Assembly: GCF_000413935.1 (NCBI RefSeq)
Contig: NZ_KE340379.1
Span: 146,248-210,247 of the forward strand
Source of the DNA: Acinetobacter colistiniresistens
GTDB lineage: Bacteria > Pseudomonadota > Gammaproteobacteria > Pseudomonadales > Moraxellaceae
Direction of reading: 5' to 3'
Length of the DNA: 64,000 nucleotides
Shown here: positions 63,840 to 64,000 of the stretch, in pieces
Numbering within the stretch: position 1 is the stretch's first letter
How the letters are laid out: each line of letters starts with the position of its first letter
Made by a program: the position numbers and the translations under genes
Notes under the pieces: generated by a model
Database searches by the model: none
The model's input: only the letters and a program-made list of their open reading frames with translations
Told to the model about the DNA's origin: nothing

Positions 63840-64000
63840 AAAAATGTCCTTAGAATTGGGTATCAAAAAATTATTTTTACTCATCCGATATTAAAAAGAA
63901 CTGATGGTGAACTTCAGCATATTTTGTGGTGACTTTGTAAGGGATTAGCAGTGTTTTGCAACTAAAAAATAAAACAAAAACTTTTATAAATTAAAGGATT

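Overview
This window is chromosomal DNA from an Acinetobacter species. The evidence is gene content: AT-rich coding sequence, a monomeric NADP isocitrate dehydrogenase close to a dimeric one, NfuA, RapA, a DesT/DesCB-type desaturase locus, and a chromosomal aminoglycoside 6'-N-acetyltransferase of the AAC(6')-I group that is intrinsic to several Acinetobacter species. From memory, the acetyltransferase is closest to the AAC(6')-Ih/Ij subgroup, which suggests the proteolytic/haemolytic clade (A. gyllenbergii and relatives). This is inference, not a typed identification.

Layout. 0-8 kb: the start of a sulfatase lipoprotein, a rhomboid protease, nfuA, a TonB-dependent receptor behind a Fur-like box, a hypothetical protein, a secreted alpha/beta hydrolase, a beta-carbonic anhydrase and the acetyltransferase. 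7.5-16 kb: tesA divergent from ybbA-ybbP, a glyoxalase-family gene inserted in a duplicated gene junction, a second rhomboid protein, mtgA and ppk. 16-18 kb: a flavin oxidoreductase and a VIT-type metal transporter. 18-26 kb: a seven-gene exopolysaccharide locus made of two plus-strand genes (TPR/outer-membrane protein and UDP-GlcNAc 2-epimerase) converging on a five-gene minus-strand operon (membrane protein with a possible degenerate GGDEF domain, unknown membrane protein, GT2 synthase, BcsB-like protein, glycosidase-like lipoprotein). 26-34 kb: photolyase, SlyD-like PPIase, NDH-2, a DacC-type carboxypeptidase, an M61 peptidase and a thioesterase. 34-39 kb: two unrelated isocitrate dehydrogenases with an RluE-type pseudouridine synthase between them, then a pentapeptide-repeat protein. 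39-45 kb: a XapX small membrane protein with a DJ-1/PfpI protein, a PhzF-like enzyme, a fused M16 peptidase and two hypotheticals. 45.5-51.5 kb: a structured intergenic element, CYTH-CHAD protein, Mpo1-like protein, thiE, hemL, a DUF336 protein and an RluA-type synthase. 51.5-64 kb: rapA, a Dps-type ferritin, an AI-2E family protein, desT/desC/desB, a hotdog protein divergent from a TetR regulator with tandem operators, a FecA-like receptor and a SIMPL protein.

The best candidate for an under-described system is the 18.1-26.1 kb polysaccharide locus. An UDP-ManNAc-forming epimerase coupled to an NfrA-like outer-membrane protein, plus a processive GT2, resembles the logic of the E. coli NfrA/NfrB/WecB poly-ManNAc pathway. 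Here it is combined with a BcsB-like periplasmic subunit, a lipoprotein hydrolase and two unfamiliar membrane proteins. No tRNA, rRNA, CRISPR array, complete insertion sequence or prophage was seen.
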